64,000 nucleotides of DNA from JAAZGD01 sp964383845 (GCA_964383845.1 CAYLIF010000006.1:1-64000); one strand, 5' to 3'; positions 8,422 to 17,243 are shown, counted from the stretch's first letter. The notes: generated from the letters alone by a model not told the origin. Made by a program: numbers and translations.

Positions 8422-9558
8422 CTACTCCCCATAACAACCTAAGAACTCAAAGTTTTCCAGTGACTCATCTAATTCCCCCATTAACTTTATCACAGATTCT
8501 TCATAGACGTTGGCCTCAAGATCGAAGTAGAACATAAATTCAAAATCGGTGCCAGCTATCGGTCTGCTTTCTATTTTCGAAACATTTATGTCATTAGCAG
8601 CGAATTTTGAGAGTAGATCGAATAGAGCACCAGGCTCATGGGGAACAGACAGCATTAAGCTAATTTTATCGCCATCTGGATAGATTTCCAAGTCCTTTGA
8701 AATACATATAAAACGAGTATAGTTGTTGCCATGATTTTCAATTTGAGTATGGATGGCTTTTAGCCCATAAAGAGGTCCACAATTTGCAGATGAAATTGCT
8801 CCAATATGGCTTTCTTGACTTTCTCCAACTGTTTTTGCTGCCATGGCAGTGTTTTCACTGATTTTCAGTTTTACATCTTTTAATGTTTTTAAAAACTCAG
8901 AACATTGATCTAAAGCTTGCTGGTGTGACAGTATTTCTTTAAGATCATTAAGGGATGTCCCCTCTTTTGCAAAAAGATTATGCTGTACTTTTAATTTCAA
9001 AGATTTAGCTATATGAAAATGGTTCTCTTTCATTAAGTCGTATACCTGTGGAACTGAACCTGAAGTACTATTCTCAATTGGAAGTAAGCCATAATTACAA
9101 AGGCCACTTTCCACCGCATTGAATACTCCCTCAAATGTATTAAAATATATGATGCTTGGCATAGAAAAAAGTTTATCTGCAGCCATTTGTGAATATGATC
9201 CCTCTATGCCTTGGCAAGCGACCACCGCATTTTTAGGAAAAACTTTAGGCGTTTCGTCTCGAGATTTTCTAATCATTTCAGTAAGTGGAGACGGTTGAGA
9301 TAAATATGATTTTTGATATGCTCTGCTTAAGGAAAAAAGAGTTAAGTAAAGTGCTTTGCAGTATGTTTTTAAACCATCGCTACATTTATTAGTTACTCTG
9401 GCAAGTATTTCTCTTTCTCTTCCTTGATCTTTAACGGGTATATTATCTTTGCCTTTTTCTTCAGCAATATTTAATACAATTTTCATTCTTTTTTGGAACA
9501 AGTCTACCATTTTCTCGTCTAGCTCATTAAGATCCATTCTTTTTTCTTCAATACTCAT
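8422..9558 (-). CDS. pheA: Bifunctional chorismate mutase / prephenate dehydratase
   Basis: This fusion commits chorismate to phenylalanine. Residues ~5-85 are an AroQ-type chorismate mutase domain (DLNELDEKMVDLFQKRMKIV). Residues ~105-285 are prephenate dehydratase: VACQGIEGSYSQMAAD at the start, LLPIENSTSGSV near 156, and NYTRFICIS, whose Thr-Arg-Phe is the catalytic TRF motif, near 278. Residues ~296-370 are an ACT domain (LSVPHEPGALFDLL, KIESRP), the usual site for allosteric feedback by Phe. The ATG overlaps the aroC stop by 4 nt (ATGA). Domain order and 378-residue length are normal for the bifunctional form. Confidence 0.95.
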   Translation of the reverse strand: MSIEEKRMDLNELDEKMVDLFQKRMKIVLNIAEEKGKDNIPVKDQGREREILARVTNKCSDGLKTYCKALYLTLFSLSRAYQKSYLSQPSPLTEMIRKSRDETPKVFPKNAVVACQGIEGSYSQMAADKLFSMPSIIYFNTFEGVFNAVESGLCNYGLLPIENSTSGSVPQVYDLMKENHFHIAKSLKLKVQHNLFAKEGTSLNDLKEILSHQQALDQCSEFLKTLKDVKLKISENTAMAAKTVGESQESHIGAISSANCGPLYGLKAIHTQIENHGNNYTRFICISKDLEIYPDGDKISLMLSVPHEPGALFDLLSKFAANDINVSKIESRPIAGTDFEFMFYFDLEANVYEESVIKLMGELDESLENFEFLGCYGE

Positions 9559-10649
9559 AACATCTTCCCCTTTATCATCAAATCTGTAATGGCAATAGCT
9601 ACTGCGGCTTCAACACAAACAACTCCTCGTGGTACAATACATGGATCATGTCTTCCCTTGATCTGTATTTTTACGTTTTCCCCAGTTTCTAAGTTTACTG
9701 TATCTTGTTCCATAGAAATTGAGGCAGTAGGTTTGAAAGCAACTCTAAAAAGTAATGGCATCCCCGTGCTCAATCCGCCTAATATCCCTCCGTGATTATT
9801 AGTGGAAGTTATAGGTTTACTCTTTTCATTATCAAATCTAAAAGAATCATTGTGTTGGCTTCCTCTCATGGTAGTTCCCTCAAAGCCTGAGCCAAACTCG
9901 ATTGCTTTTACCCCTGGTATGGAAAAAACAACTTGAGAAATAAGACTTTCTAGCCCTTCAAAAAAAGGTTCCCCTAAACCAACTGGAAGTCCAACCACAC
10001 CACATTCAACTATCCCGCCAATAGAATCTCCTTCTTTTTGAACATCCTCAATTACATTTCTCATAGCTATACCTTTTTCCTCTGATTCGACGGGAAAAAT
10101 CTGTTCATTCATCAACTCCAGCTTGTCTCTTGAGAGGTTAATTGGATCCCAAGGAGTATCCCTAATATTTCCAATAGAATAAATGTGGGCTCCTATATTT
10201 ACCCCTCTTTTTTCTAGGATGTCTGTGATAATTGCCCCTGCAAGAACTAATGGAGCGGTCATTCTTCCTGAGAAAAAACTTCCACCAGCCCCGGAATATC
10301 CATCTTTATACTTAATCGAAGCTGGATAGTCACCATGCATAGGTCTTGGGGTATAAAGAAGATTATCGTAATCCCCCGATCGAAAATCACGATTTCTTAT
10401 TATGGCACTTATGGGTGCGCCATTTGTTATATCGTTGTTGATTCCAGACAGGACTTCATATGCATCAGTTTCTTTTCTCGCCGTGGTGTAGCTTTGAAGA
10501 CCTGGTACTCTCCTCTGTGTTTTTTTATTAACAGTTTCCCAAGAGATCTTCTCCCCTGAAGGTAATCCATCAATTACTACACCCAATGCTTTTGCATGAG
10601 ATTCACCGAACAGAGTAACTTTTAAGGCTGTTCCAATACTAAATGACAT
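9555..10649 (-). CDS. aroC: Chorismate synthase
   Basis: This enzyme makes chorismate from 5-enolpyruvylshikimate-3-phosphate using reduced FMN. It shows the family signatures GESHAKALGVVIDGLPSG near residue 15, RPMHGDYPASIKYK near 102, SGRMTAPLVLAGAI near 127, and the C-terminal RGSQHNDSF and KPTASI blocks. The 364-residue length is normal. The gene overlaps the end of aroA by 11 nt and the start of pheA by 4 nt, consistent with a tightly coupled operon. Confidence 0.96.
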   Translation of the reverse strand: MSFSIGTALKVTLFGESHAKALGVVIDGLPSGEKISWETVNKKTQRRVPGLQSYTTARKETDAYEVLSGINNDITNGAPISAIIRNRDFRSGDYDNLLYTPRPMHGDYPASIKYKDGYSGAGGSFFSGRMTAPLVLAGAIITDILEKRGVNIGAHIYSIGNIRDTPWDPINLSRDKLELMNEQIFPVESEEKGIAMRNVIEDVQKEGDSIGGIVECGVVGLPVGLGEPFFEGLESLISQVVFSIPGVKAIEFGSGFEGTTMRGSQHNDSFRFDNEKSKPITSTNNHGGILGGLSTGMPLLFRVAFKPTASISMEQDTVNLETGENVKIQIKGRHDPCIVPRGVVCVEAAVAIAITDLMIKGKML

Positions 10650-11895
10650 TAGCTTTTCCTCCTACTTTTTCAAAATCTCGGAAAAATCCTGGATATGATT
10701 TGTTAACTGCCTCATGATCTGTAATAAGAATGGGTCCTTTTGAAATTGCAGAAGCCACTGCCATAGCCATAACTATTCTATGATCATTCGCTCCCACAAC
10801 AGGACCTCCTCTTAAACTTTCAACACCAATAATTTCCAGACCTTCATCTTTCTCTACCACATTGGCTCCTAAAGCTGTTAGGTTTCTTGCCATTACAGCA
10901 ATACGATCGCTTTCCTTTAATCTAATTCTTTTGCCCCCAGTTATTTCTGACTTCCCTTTTGCAACTGATAACAAAACTGCAACAATTGGCATTAGATCTG
11001 GACACTGAGAGAGATTTACTCGAATACCATTTAAGGAGCTCTTCTTACAAATAAATTCATCCTCTTTTTCCCCTATGTCTGCTCCCATTGTCTTAAGAAT
11101 TGATATGATTTCTCTATCAGGTTGCAATGAATCTTTATTAAGGCCTGTTATTTCTACAAGGCCTCCCAAAACTCCCATAGCAATGAAAAACGCAGCGTTT
11201 GACCAGTCCCCTTCAACGGTTTTTTCACCACTTGTATGGTAATTCTGGTTGCCAGGAATCTTATATCCCTCTTTTACTCTTTTTATCGATATCCCATATT
11301 CTTCAAGAACGGCTAAGGTTAATCCAAGATATCCTTCCGACTCTAATTCGCTTGTAAGGTTAACTAGACTATCTTTCTTTACTAGGGGTAGGGCCATAAA
11401 AAGTCCACTAATATATTGTGAAGAGACATCTCCTGGTAAAAAATATCTCCCACCTTCAAGCTTGCCTTCAACTTGAAAGGGCAGTTTTTGGGCAGAGAAA
11501 TTACAACCTTTTTTCTTCATTTCTCTTATTAGGTCATCTAAAGGACGCTCTGGTAATCGCCCAGCCCCTTTGGCAGAAAATTCCTTTTTCAAAACCGCAG
11601 CTACAGGTAGAAGAAACCTCAGAGTTGAACCACTTTCTTTAAAGTCAAGCAGCGGTATTTCTTCCTTCACCATTATTGGCTGAACACTAAGAGCACCATT
11701 TTCTTCTTCAATTTTTGCTCCCATTGCTATAAGACATTCAATAGTAGCCTCTATATCTAAAGAACTTTCTCCAAGCTTTAATAATGTCTTATCTTGAGAT
11801 AGTGCAGAAGCAATAAGTAAGCGATGGGCATGGGCTTTTGAAGGTATAGCCTTTACCCTTCCATCTATTTTATTAGGGAATACCATAACCGTCAT
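10639..11895 (-). CDS. aroA: 3-phosphoshikimate 1-carboxyvinyltransferase (EPSP synthase)
   Basis: This enzyme joins phosphoenolpyruvate to shikimate-3-phosphate. Visible motifs are KAHAHRLLIASAL (substrate Lys/Arg region) near residue 20, ESGSTLRFLLPVA near 86, DVSSQYISGL near 155, the PDLMPIVAVL catalytic-Asp region near 303, RLKESDRI near 334, and DHRIVMAMAVA near 373. At 418 residues it has normal length. A GAGGGGAG-type site precedes the ATG. It lies 21 nt after tyrA. Confidence 0.95.
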   Translation of the reverse strand: MTVMVFPNKIDGRVKAIPSKAHAHRLLIASALSQDKTLLKLGESSLDIEATIECLIAMGAKIEEENGALSVQPIMVKEEIPLLDFKESGSTLRFLLPVAAVLKKEFSAKGAGRLPERPLDDLIREMKKKGCNFSAQKLPFQVEGKLEGGRYFLPGDVSSQYISGLFMALPLVKKDSLVNLTSELESEGYLGLTLAVLEEYGISIKRVKEGYKIPGNQNYHTSGEKTVEGDWSNAAFFIAMGVLGGLVEITGLNKDSLQPDREIISILKTMGADIGEKEDEFICKKSSLNGIRVNLSQCPDLMPIVAVLLSVAKGKSEITGGKRIRLKESDRIAVMARNLTALGANVVEKDEGLEIIGVESLRGGPVVGANDHRIVMAMAVASAISKGPILITDHEAVNKSYPGFFRDFEKVGGKANVI

Positions 11896-11916
11896 TTTAA
11901 TTCTCCCCTCGTTTTT

Positions 11917-12747
11917 TTACTTCAACTGTATCCTTCGAATTTTGCCTTGATGTAAAAGACCAGCAAGCTCGTCTTTATTCTCATTCTTCAATGCTTGGCT
12001 ATATGCCTTTAGCCTGTCAACTAATCCGTCTACTTCGTCGATAAGATTCTCTCGATTGGCAAAAAAAAGTTGTGTCCACAAGGTTTCGTTAAGTTCGGCA
12101 ACTCTTGTCATATCGTGAAAGCTTCCTGCAGAAAATCCCGAATGATCCAAAGCAGATGGGCTTTGGACATATGCGCTTGAAACAATATGGGCCAATTGGG
12201 AACTTAAAGCAATAATTTTGTCATGTTTTTCTGGTGTGGATAATTCTATATGAGAAAATCCAATAGATAGAAATAAATTTTTCAATAATTCTAACTGAGT
12301 GATCTTAATATCAGACAAGGGAGTGAAAATCATAGAAGCATTTTGGAACAAAGATGTTGTTGATGCATCAAAACCCGAAAATTCAAGGCCTGCCATTGGG
12401 TGGCCGCCGACAAAAGTAAAACCAAATTCCTTTGCCAATGGTAAAGCGCCCTTACATATTTCTTCTTTTACCCCACAGCAATCCATTACCAATCCTTTGC
12501 AGTTCAGCAATTCTCCGTTTTCCCTTAAAAAGCTTAAAAGATCTTCAGGGTATATGGCTAATATCAAAAGGTCACATTTAGCTAAGTCTTGGGGCTCTAA
12601 TTCTTTGTCAATTGCCCCTAGCATTTTGGCTTTGGCTAATATTGTAGGGTCTTTATCCAACCCCCAAACACTATGTTCAGTGTTCTTCCTTATAGATTTT
12701 GCCAAAGATCCCCCAATAAGTCCTAAACCCACAATTCCAATTTTCAT
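11917..12747 (-). CDS. tyrA: Prephenate dehydrogenase
   Basis: This enzyme oxidatively decarboxylates prephenate to 4-hydroxyphenylpyruvate, the tyrosine precursor. The N-terminal Rossmann motif is GLGLIGGSLAKSI. GGHPMAG with the catalytic His region lies near residue 132. LSSQLAHIVSSA and AGSFHDMTRVA follow. The start at 12747 overlaps the aroF stop (ATGA) and has GGAGG about 7 nt upstream; an in-frame ATG at 12768 would lie inside aroF without a site. With 276 residues it lacks a C-terminal ACT domain, so feedback by Tyr through such a domain is not expected. Confidence 0.93.
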   Translation of the reverse strand: MKIGIVGLGLIGGSLAKSIRKNTEHSVWGLDKDPTILAKAKMLGAIDKELEPQDLAKCDLLILAIYPEDLLSFLRENGELLNCKGLVMDCCGVKEEICKGALPLAKEFGFTFVGGHPMAGLEFSGFDASTTSLFQNASMIFTPLSDIKITQLELLKNLFLSIGFSHIELSTPEKHDKIIALSSQLAHIVSSAYVQSPSALDHSGFSAGSFHDMTRVAELNETLWTQLFFANRENLIDEVDGLVDRLKAYSQALKNENKDELAGLLHQGKIRRIQLK

Positions 12748-13763
12748 TGCTGGCCTCCTCTTTTCCAAGCCAATGGTAATATCGCTGCAAGTCTTTTCGA
12801 AAGTTCATCGAATTCCTTGGGTGTAAGAGATTGAGGGCCATCACAAAGAGCATGAGCAGGATCATTATGAACTTCTATCATCACACCATCAGCCCCTGCA
12901 ATTGTGGCTGCCATAGACAAAGGTGGCACTAATTTCGCAATACCTGTGCCATGGCTGGGATCAACCATTACTGGCAAATGTGTTAATTCTTTTAGCAATG
13001 GAACTACAGAAACGTCTAGTGTGTTTCTTGTGGCAGTTTCAAATGTTCTTATGCCTCTTTCGCATAATACTATTTGATTGTTTCCTCCATCCATTATATA
13101 TTCAGCACTCATCAAAAGCTCCTGTAATGTATTTGATAAGCCTCGTTTAAGTAGTATTGGCTTGTCTACTCTTCCTAAAGCCTTTAATAGTTCAAAATTC
13201 TGCATATTTCGTGCACCAACTTGTATCATATCTACGTTTTCAAAAAGTTCAAGGTGAGAAGCATCCATTATTTCTGTTACGATGGGAAGTCCTGTCTTTT
13301 CCTTTGCTAAAAGCATTAAATGCAACCCTTCTTCTTTTAAACCTTGGAAATCATAAGGAGATGTCCTTGGTTTGAAAGCTCCACCTCGAAGTATTGTAGC
13401 TCCTGATGCTTTAACGGCTCTAGCAATCTCACAAATCTGATCTTCTGATTCTATAGAACATGGACCGGCGATCAATTGATAATTACCGCCCCCAATTTTA
13501 ACTCCAGCAACATCTATAATAGTGTCTTCTGTGTGGAATTTACGATTTGCTTTCTTATATGGTTCTTGAACACGTTTAACATCAGAAACTATATCTAATG
13601 CTCGAATTAAATCAGGATCAATGGTTGAAGTATCACCTACCAGCCCAAGTATAGTGTGGTTTAAACCTTCACTAACATGAACCATTACATTTTTCGTACC
13701 TAGCCAATTCTTTAAATCTTCAAGTTGCCGCTTGTCATAATTCTCTCTTAAGATGACAATCAT
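12744..13763 (-). CDS. aroF: 3-deoxy-7-phosphoheptulonate synthase (DAHP synthase, type I-beta)
   Basis: This enzyme catalyses the first step of aromatic amino-acid synthesis, condensing phosphoenolpyruvate and erythrose-4-phosphate. The N-terminal ~70 residues are a ferredoxin-like regulatory domain (MIVILRENYDKRQLEDLK), as in the Thermotoga-type enzymes. The catalytic barrel follows, with IAGPCSIES near 108, RGGAFKPRTSPYDFQG near 131, QVGARNMQNFELL near 187 and VDPSHGTG near 271. It is the first gene of the operon and sits directly behind the leader-peptide attenuator. A GGGGG ribosome site lies 8 nt upstream of the ATG. Confidence 0.95.
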   Translation of the reverse strand: MIVILRENYDKRQLEDLKNWLGTKNVMVHVSEGLNHTILGLVGDTSTIDPDLIRALDIVSDVKRVQEPYKKANRKFHTEDTIIDVAGVKIGGGNYQLIAGPCSIESEDQICEIARAVKASGATILRGGAFKPRTSPYDFQGLKEEGLHLMLLAKEKTGLPIVTEIMDASHLELFENVDMIQVGARNMQNFELLKALGRVDKPILLKRGLSNTLQELLMSAEYIMDGGNNQIVLCERGIRTFETATRNTLDVSVVPLLKELTHLPVMVDPSHGTGIAKLVPPLSMAATIAGADGVMIEVHNDPAHALCDGPQSLTPKEFDELSKRLAAILPLAWKRGGQQ

Positions 13764-13794
13764 TATTTTTTCCCCCTATTTTCTTTTGAGAAAC

Positions 13795-13828
13795 TAAAAA
13801 ACCCTACAGTGTGTCTCACTGCAGGGTA
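13795..13828 (-). terminator. Intrinsic attenuator terminator before aroF
   Basis: On the minus strand ACCCTGCAGTG pairs with CACTGTAGGGT (11 bp with one G-U) around a 5-nt AGACA loop, followed at once by TTTTTT. It lies between the leader peptide and the aroF ribosome site, so it can stop transcription before the operon. Its 5-prime arm can alternatively pair with the segment at 13860-13870. Confidence 0.9.
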
Positions 13829-13871
13829 CGAATAGTAAAATTCTATGGTTCTAATTTTTCCCTATTGCAGC

Positions 13872-13943
13872 TCAACTAAAATTCACCTTACCAAAGGTAA
13901 AGTTAAAATAGTAAAAGTTGAAAACTGCATTAAGACTTTTCAT
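13872..13943 (-). CDS. Phe/Tyr-rich leader peptide of the aro operon attenuator
   Basis: This 23-residue open frame begins with ATG at 13943 and has an AAGGAG site 8-9 nt upstream. It begins MKSLNA, then has the core VFNFYYFNFTF, and ends GKVNFS before TGA. Six Phe and two Tyr in 23 residues, concentrated in residues 8-17, is the hallmark of a sensing leader peptide. The frame begins about 20 nt after the predicted transcription start and ends just before the antiterminator arm. Low charged Phe-tRNA or Tyr-tRNA would stall the ribosome over segment 1 of the hairpin set. This is predicted from sequence only. Confidence 0.85.
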   Translation of the reverse strand: MKSLNAVFNFYYFNFTFGKVNFS

Positions 13944-13970
13944 GGTATTTGCTCCTTCGTTGTTTGTACG

Positions 13971-14000
13971 ATTATGACATGGTCCTTTACCTCTTGTCAA
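13971..14000 (-). promoter_or_regulatory. Promoter of the aro operon
   Basis: On the minus strand there is a perfect -35 TTGACA (14000-13995), an 18-nt spacer and -10 CATAAT (13976-13971). The start of transcription would be near 13964, about 20 nt before the leader peptide ATG. Confidence 0.8.
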
Positions 14001-14135
14001 GGAAATCAATTTTTTTAATTTTAAAAAAGTTGTTAGCTCATTAATCTCACACTATTTTTATAGAAGATTGCTTTGAATTACTTCATTTTACCACAAGTCG
14101 CTTTCATAGACATCATAAAAATTGTATAATAAATT

Positions 14136-14780
14136 ATGGATACAATTATTTCAACTAAAACCCTGACCTATGGACCAGTTAGAATTTACCCCGATGTTGC
14201 AATTTCTAGGAATGAAACCACCTTTCTTTATGGTCCTAGTGGCTGCGGAAAATCAACATTAACTCGTCTTATGAATGCTACACTTTCTCCAGAACAAGGG
14301 GAGTTATTTTATAATGGGGTTCCTTATAATGACCTAGAAGTACTTGATCTAAGAAGAGAGATTATTCTTGTAAGCCAACATGTCTATCTATTTGATGGAA
14401 CTATTAAAGATAATTTTATGAAGTTCTATGACTATCGTGAGGAGGCAGTCCCCACAGAAGAGGAGATGAGAGAATTCTTGGAGCTTTGTTGTGCGGATTT
14501 CCCTTTGAGTAGTATATGCCAAGTTCTTTCAGGGGGAGAGCGGCATCGAATTTATATTGCTATCTGTCTTTCTTTCATGCCAAAAGTATTGATTTTAGAT
14601 GAACCCACATCTGCATTAGACAGCCAAACTGCCAACAAACTATTATCTAATCTTAAAGACTTTACTAGCGAAAAAGAGATAACAGCTATTATCGTTAGCC
14701 ATGATTTGTCTTTGGTAGAGAAGTTTGGTGACAATATTATATCCTGTTTTCAAGATCTATTTGAGGTGTGTTATGAATAA
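14136..14780 (+). CDS. fetA: ABC transporter ATP-binding protein (FetA-like)
   Basis: This is an ATPase subunit of a two-component ABC transporter. Walker A is GPSGCGKST near residue 33, the signature is LSGGERHRI near 128 and Walker B is VLILDEPTSALD near 149. Its 214 residues are compact. It is coupled to a FetB/UPF0014-type permease by an 8-nt overlap. FetAB pairs are associated with iron homeostasis (export) in Escherichia coli; that role is only inferred here. No Shine-Dalgarno sequence precedes the ATG. A TATAAT at 14125-14130 ends only 5 nt before it, so a leaderless transcript is possible. Confidence 0.75.
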   Translation: MDTIISTKTLTYGPVRIYPDVAISRNETTFLYGPSGCGKSTLTRLMNATLSPEQGELFYNGVPYNDLEVLDLRREIILVSQHVYLFDGTIKDNFMKFYDYREEAVPTEEEMREFLELCCADFPLSSICQVLSGGERHRIYIAICLSFMPKVLILDEPTSALDSQTANKLLSNLKDFTSEKEITAIIVSHDLSLVEKFGDNIISCFQDLFEVCYE

Positions 14781-15546
14781 AATCGTAGAACTTGAAATCA
14801 CTAGCTTTGCCTTAGTATACGTATTGCTGTTATTAGTTCTTGTGCTTATGAAAAAAAGTAACATTCAGCAAAGCACACTACTTTTGTGGGCCAGTTTTCG
14901 TATGACAGTTCAACTTATTTTGGCTGGGTGGATACTTACTTATATATTTGAAAATCCTCATCCAGTTTTTGTTATAGCATATTTTTTGTCCATGAACATC
15001 TTTGCTATTCATAGGGTACTATCAAGAAACAAATCACTTAACGGAAAATTTAAGATATATATTGCTCTTTCATTATCCCTTTCCGGGCTTTTTGTAGTTG
15101 TTTTCTTTATTGCAATAGTTGTGGGGGAAAGCCTCCTTAATCCTCAATATGTAATTCCATTAAGCGGTATGATGATTGGGAACGCAATGACAGGCGTAAC
15201 TCTTGGAGTTAAAACTTTTCGCGAAAGTTTCGAAGGCCAAGGCAATAAAATAAACGCCCTTTTAAATATAGGCGCTTCTCCTAAAAAAATCCTCTTACCT
15301 TTTGCCAATCAAGCTCTTGAAACTGCCCTTCTTCCAACTATGAACTCTATGCTGGGAATGGGGATTATCTCCTTGCCAGGGATGATGACTGGGCAAATAC
15401 TATCTGGTACATCCCCCTCTACTGCTGTTCTTTATCAAATCGCAATAATGATAGCAGTAACCACTGTGGTATGTCTTTCTGTGTTTTTCTCTCTTTATTT
15501 GGGATATAGAACTCTTTATAATAAACGTTGCCAAATTAAAAGTTAA
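14773..15546 (+). CDS. fetB: FetB/UPF0014-family ABC transporter permease
   Basis: This integral membrane partner of the preceding ATPase has about seven hydrophobic segments over 257 residues. The UPF0014 family pattern is visible: LLLWASFRMTVQLILAG near residue 35, the conserved GMMIGNAMTG near 132, and SLPGMMTGQILSG near 198. The start at 14773 has GAGGTG just upstream and overlaps the fetA stop; an earlier in-frame start at 14725 lies inside fetA without a ribosome site. The family is known as an iron exporter in E. coli, but the transported substrate here is unknown. Confidence 0.8.
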   Translation: MNKIVELEITSFALVYVLLLLVLVLMKKSNIQQSTLLLWASFRMTVQLILAGWILTYIFENPHPVFVIAYFLSMNIFAIHRVLSRNKSLNGKFKIYIALSLSLSGLFVVVFFIAIVVGESLLNPQYVIPLSGMMIGNAMTGVTLGVKTFRESFEGQGNKINALLNIGASPKKILLPFANQALETALLPTMNSMLGMGIISLPGMMTGQILSGTSPSTAVLYQIAIMIAVTTVVCLSVFFSLYLGYRTLYNKRCQIKS

Positions 15547-15591
15547 AAACTTCTCCATTTTATAAATTATATAACATACTCACTGTATTGT

Positions 15592-16464
15592 TTACATCTC
15601 AAGAAATTCTAGCCATTTAGGAACATCCCTCTTGCCTTGCTCATAGCCCATGTTGTAACTTTCTTGAAGTTTTTCTGGATTTACTTCTCTACTTGATACA
15701 GGCATCTGATCTGGATAAACAAGGAATGCTCGACCATCATTTTCCAACTCTCTTAACTCTTCCAAGGTTTGATTATATATCTTGTATCTATTAATCATTG
15801 CCTCTACCATTTCTGGGTATTTTCTGAAATAACCCCGAAGAATTTTAGGGTGTTTCAAAGGTGTCTTTGAATAACCTTTCTCACGGCTTAGTACTACAAA
15901 AAATTTTTTAAAGCCATCCTTCTGAGCAATATCCAAAGGAATGCCACCTGCTAAACCACCGTCAACGTAATATTCATCCCTATATAGTGTGGGGGGCATA
16001 AAAAAGGGCAAAGAGGATGATGCTCGAACAATTTTCATCATATCGTTCAAAGAGCATATATCTTGTCTTTTAAAATAGACAAGCTTTCCAGTATCTCTGT
16101 GAAGGGCGCCTATTCTAAGTTGTCCAGGATTCTTCTCAAAGGATTCCCAGTCAAAGGGCAACAATTCACCCTTCAATGGTGTTTTTTCATAGATATATTC
16201 GGCAGAAAAAAAACCCAGCCCTTTCATGAATTTATTCCAGCCACCAAAGTTTGGATCTTTTACCAAGTCAACAAAAGATCTTTTAGCTCTTTTTGTATCT
16301 CTAGATAGGTAGTTAACAGCGTTGCTTGAACCAGCAGATATTCCAGTAACATAGTTAAAATAAAGTTTTTCTTCAAGAAGATTATTCAAGATTCCTGAAG
16401 TATAGCTTGCCCTCATACCTCCACCTTCAAAAATCAAAGCCGTATCCATAATGTTATTCACCAT
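15592..16464 (-). CDS. Patatin-like phospholipase (RssA/YjjU-type)
   Basis: This predicted cytoplasmic serine hydrolase of the patatin family has the oxyanion-hole motif EGGGMRASYTSG near residue 13, the nucleophile elbow GISAGSSNA (GxSxG, Ser near 46), and the catalytic dyad partner DGGLAGGIP near 168. The length of 290 residues is usual for bacterial members acting on lipid acyl esters. AGAGG lies 10 nt before the ATG at 16464; an alternative ATG at 16449 would start at MDTALIFEGGG. It stands alone, convergent with fetB. Confidence 0.85.
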   Translation of the reverse strand: MVNNIMDTALIFEGGGMRASYTSGILNNLLEEKLYFNYVTGISAGSSNAVNYLSRDTKRAKRSFVDLVKDPNFGGWNKFMKGLGFFSAEYIYEKTPLKGELLPFDWESFEKNPGQLRIGALHRDTGKLVYFKRQDICSLNDMMKIVRASSSLPFFMPPTLYRDEYYVDGGLAGGIPLDIAQKDGFKKFFVVLSREKGYSKTPLKHPKILRGYFRKYPEMVEAMINRYKIYNQTLEELRELENDGRAFLVYPDQMPVSSREVNPEKLQESYNMGYEQGKRDVPKWLEFLEM

Positions 16465-16528
16465 TTTAATTATGCCTCTTTTCTTAAAAAATAGTTATCT
16501 ATTCTTTTTGTATGCTGATTTTAGCCTT

Positions 16529-17074
16529 CTAGTCAACTTTATTTACAAATGTTTCTAAGTCTAATTCCATTTCATAGCGATCGTGACCTTCTCCGTACTC
16601 GTGCTGTTTGTAATGTACAGCTTTAAAGCCTATTTTGTCTTGATAAAGCCGGATAGCAGCTGTATTTTCAACATCTACTGTAAGACTCATTTTAGTGAAG
16701 TTTTGTGTCATAAGATCTTCAGCTATAATTTTTAAAAAGTGGTAGCCTAAATTCTGACCTCGAAATTCTGGAGCAATGGCATAGTCAAATAGATAGGCGG
16801 TTTGAAAATCTTCCCAGTCTCTCATAAGTATTGCAAGACCTATTAGCTTCTTTCCATGTCTTTCTTTGAGTAAATAAACGTTACCGTGACGGATTTGAGG
16901 AACCAATCCCCATTCGTCCATACCCAGATCTCCAAATATATCTAAGCCAAAACTTACCATTTGCTTCAGTAGTTTAAGGCCAAAATCTTGCACCATATAC
17001 ACAGTTAAATGATTAACGTCTACATCTAATTCCCTTACAATTTTGTGGGGTAATTTCTTGATTTCTTCTAACAT
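16529..17074 (-). CDS. GNAT-family N-acetyltransferase
   Basis: This is a 181-residue acetyltransferase. The acetyl-CoA-binding region is seen in DYAIAPEFRGQNLGYHFLKII (motif A, R-G-Q-N-L-G variant) near residue 96, followed by the strand and helix LTVDVENTAAIRLYQDKIGFKAVHY typical of GNAT C-terminal halves. The substrate is unknown. A GGGAGAGG site precedes the ATG. It is followed in the same direction by the DUF5320 gene's neighbours only at a distance, so it is probably monocistronic. Confidence 0.8.
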   Translation of the reverse strand: MLEEIKKLPHKIVRELDVDVNHLTVYMVQDFGLKLLKQMVSFGLDIFGDLGMDEWGLVPQIRHGNVYLLKERHGKKLIGLAILMRDWEDFQTAYLFDYAIAPEFRGQNLGYHFLKIIAEDLMTQNFTKMSLTVDVENTAAIRLYQDKIGFKAVHYKQHEYGEGHDRYEMELDLETFVNKVD

Positions 17075-17243
17075 AAAACCTCTCCCTTCAATAAAAACAT
17101 TTGTTTAATTATAGGGGAAGATGAAAAAGCTGTCAAATCAGTGGATACAAATTCTCTGCTTTTAATCTTGTAAGAACACATTTAAATAAAAAACCCCAGG
17201 AAATCCCAGAGTTTTCTATTTTCATTTTCTATTAGACAAAATG

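Larger units (their letters stand above)
13795..13943 (-). promoter_or_regulatory. Transcription attenuator with mutually exclusive hairpins (aro operon)
   Basis: Four segments form alternative helices on the minus strand. Segment 1 within the leader codons (TGCAG at 13929-13925 and TCAACT at 13921-13916) pairs with segment 2 (AGTTGA at 13877-13872 and CTGCA at 13870-13866), giving 11 bp with a small internal loop. Segment 2 (CTGC-AAT-AGGG, 13870-13860) can instead pair with CCCTGCAG of segment 3, the 5-prime arm of the terminator. Segment 3 with segment 4 is the terminator. This is the classical 1:2, 2:3, 3:4 arrangement. Stalling at Phe/Tyr codons would mask segment 1 and favour the antiterminator. 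Confidence 0.85.

Noticed and set aside
12299..12826. A 175-codon open frame opposite tyrA
   Set aside because: Entirely opposite tyrA and the aroF end; no ribosome site or family motif.
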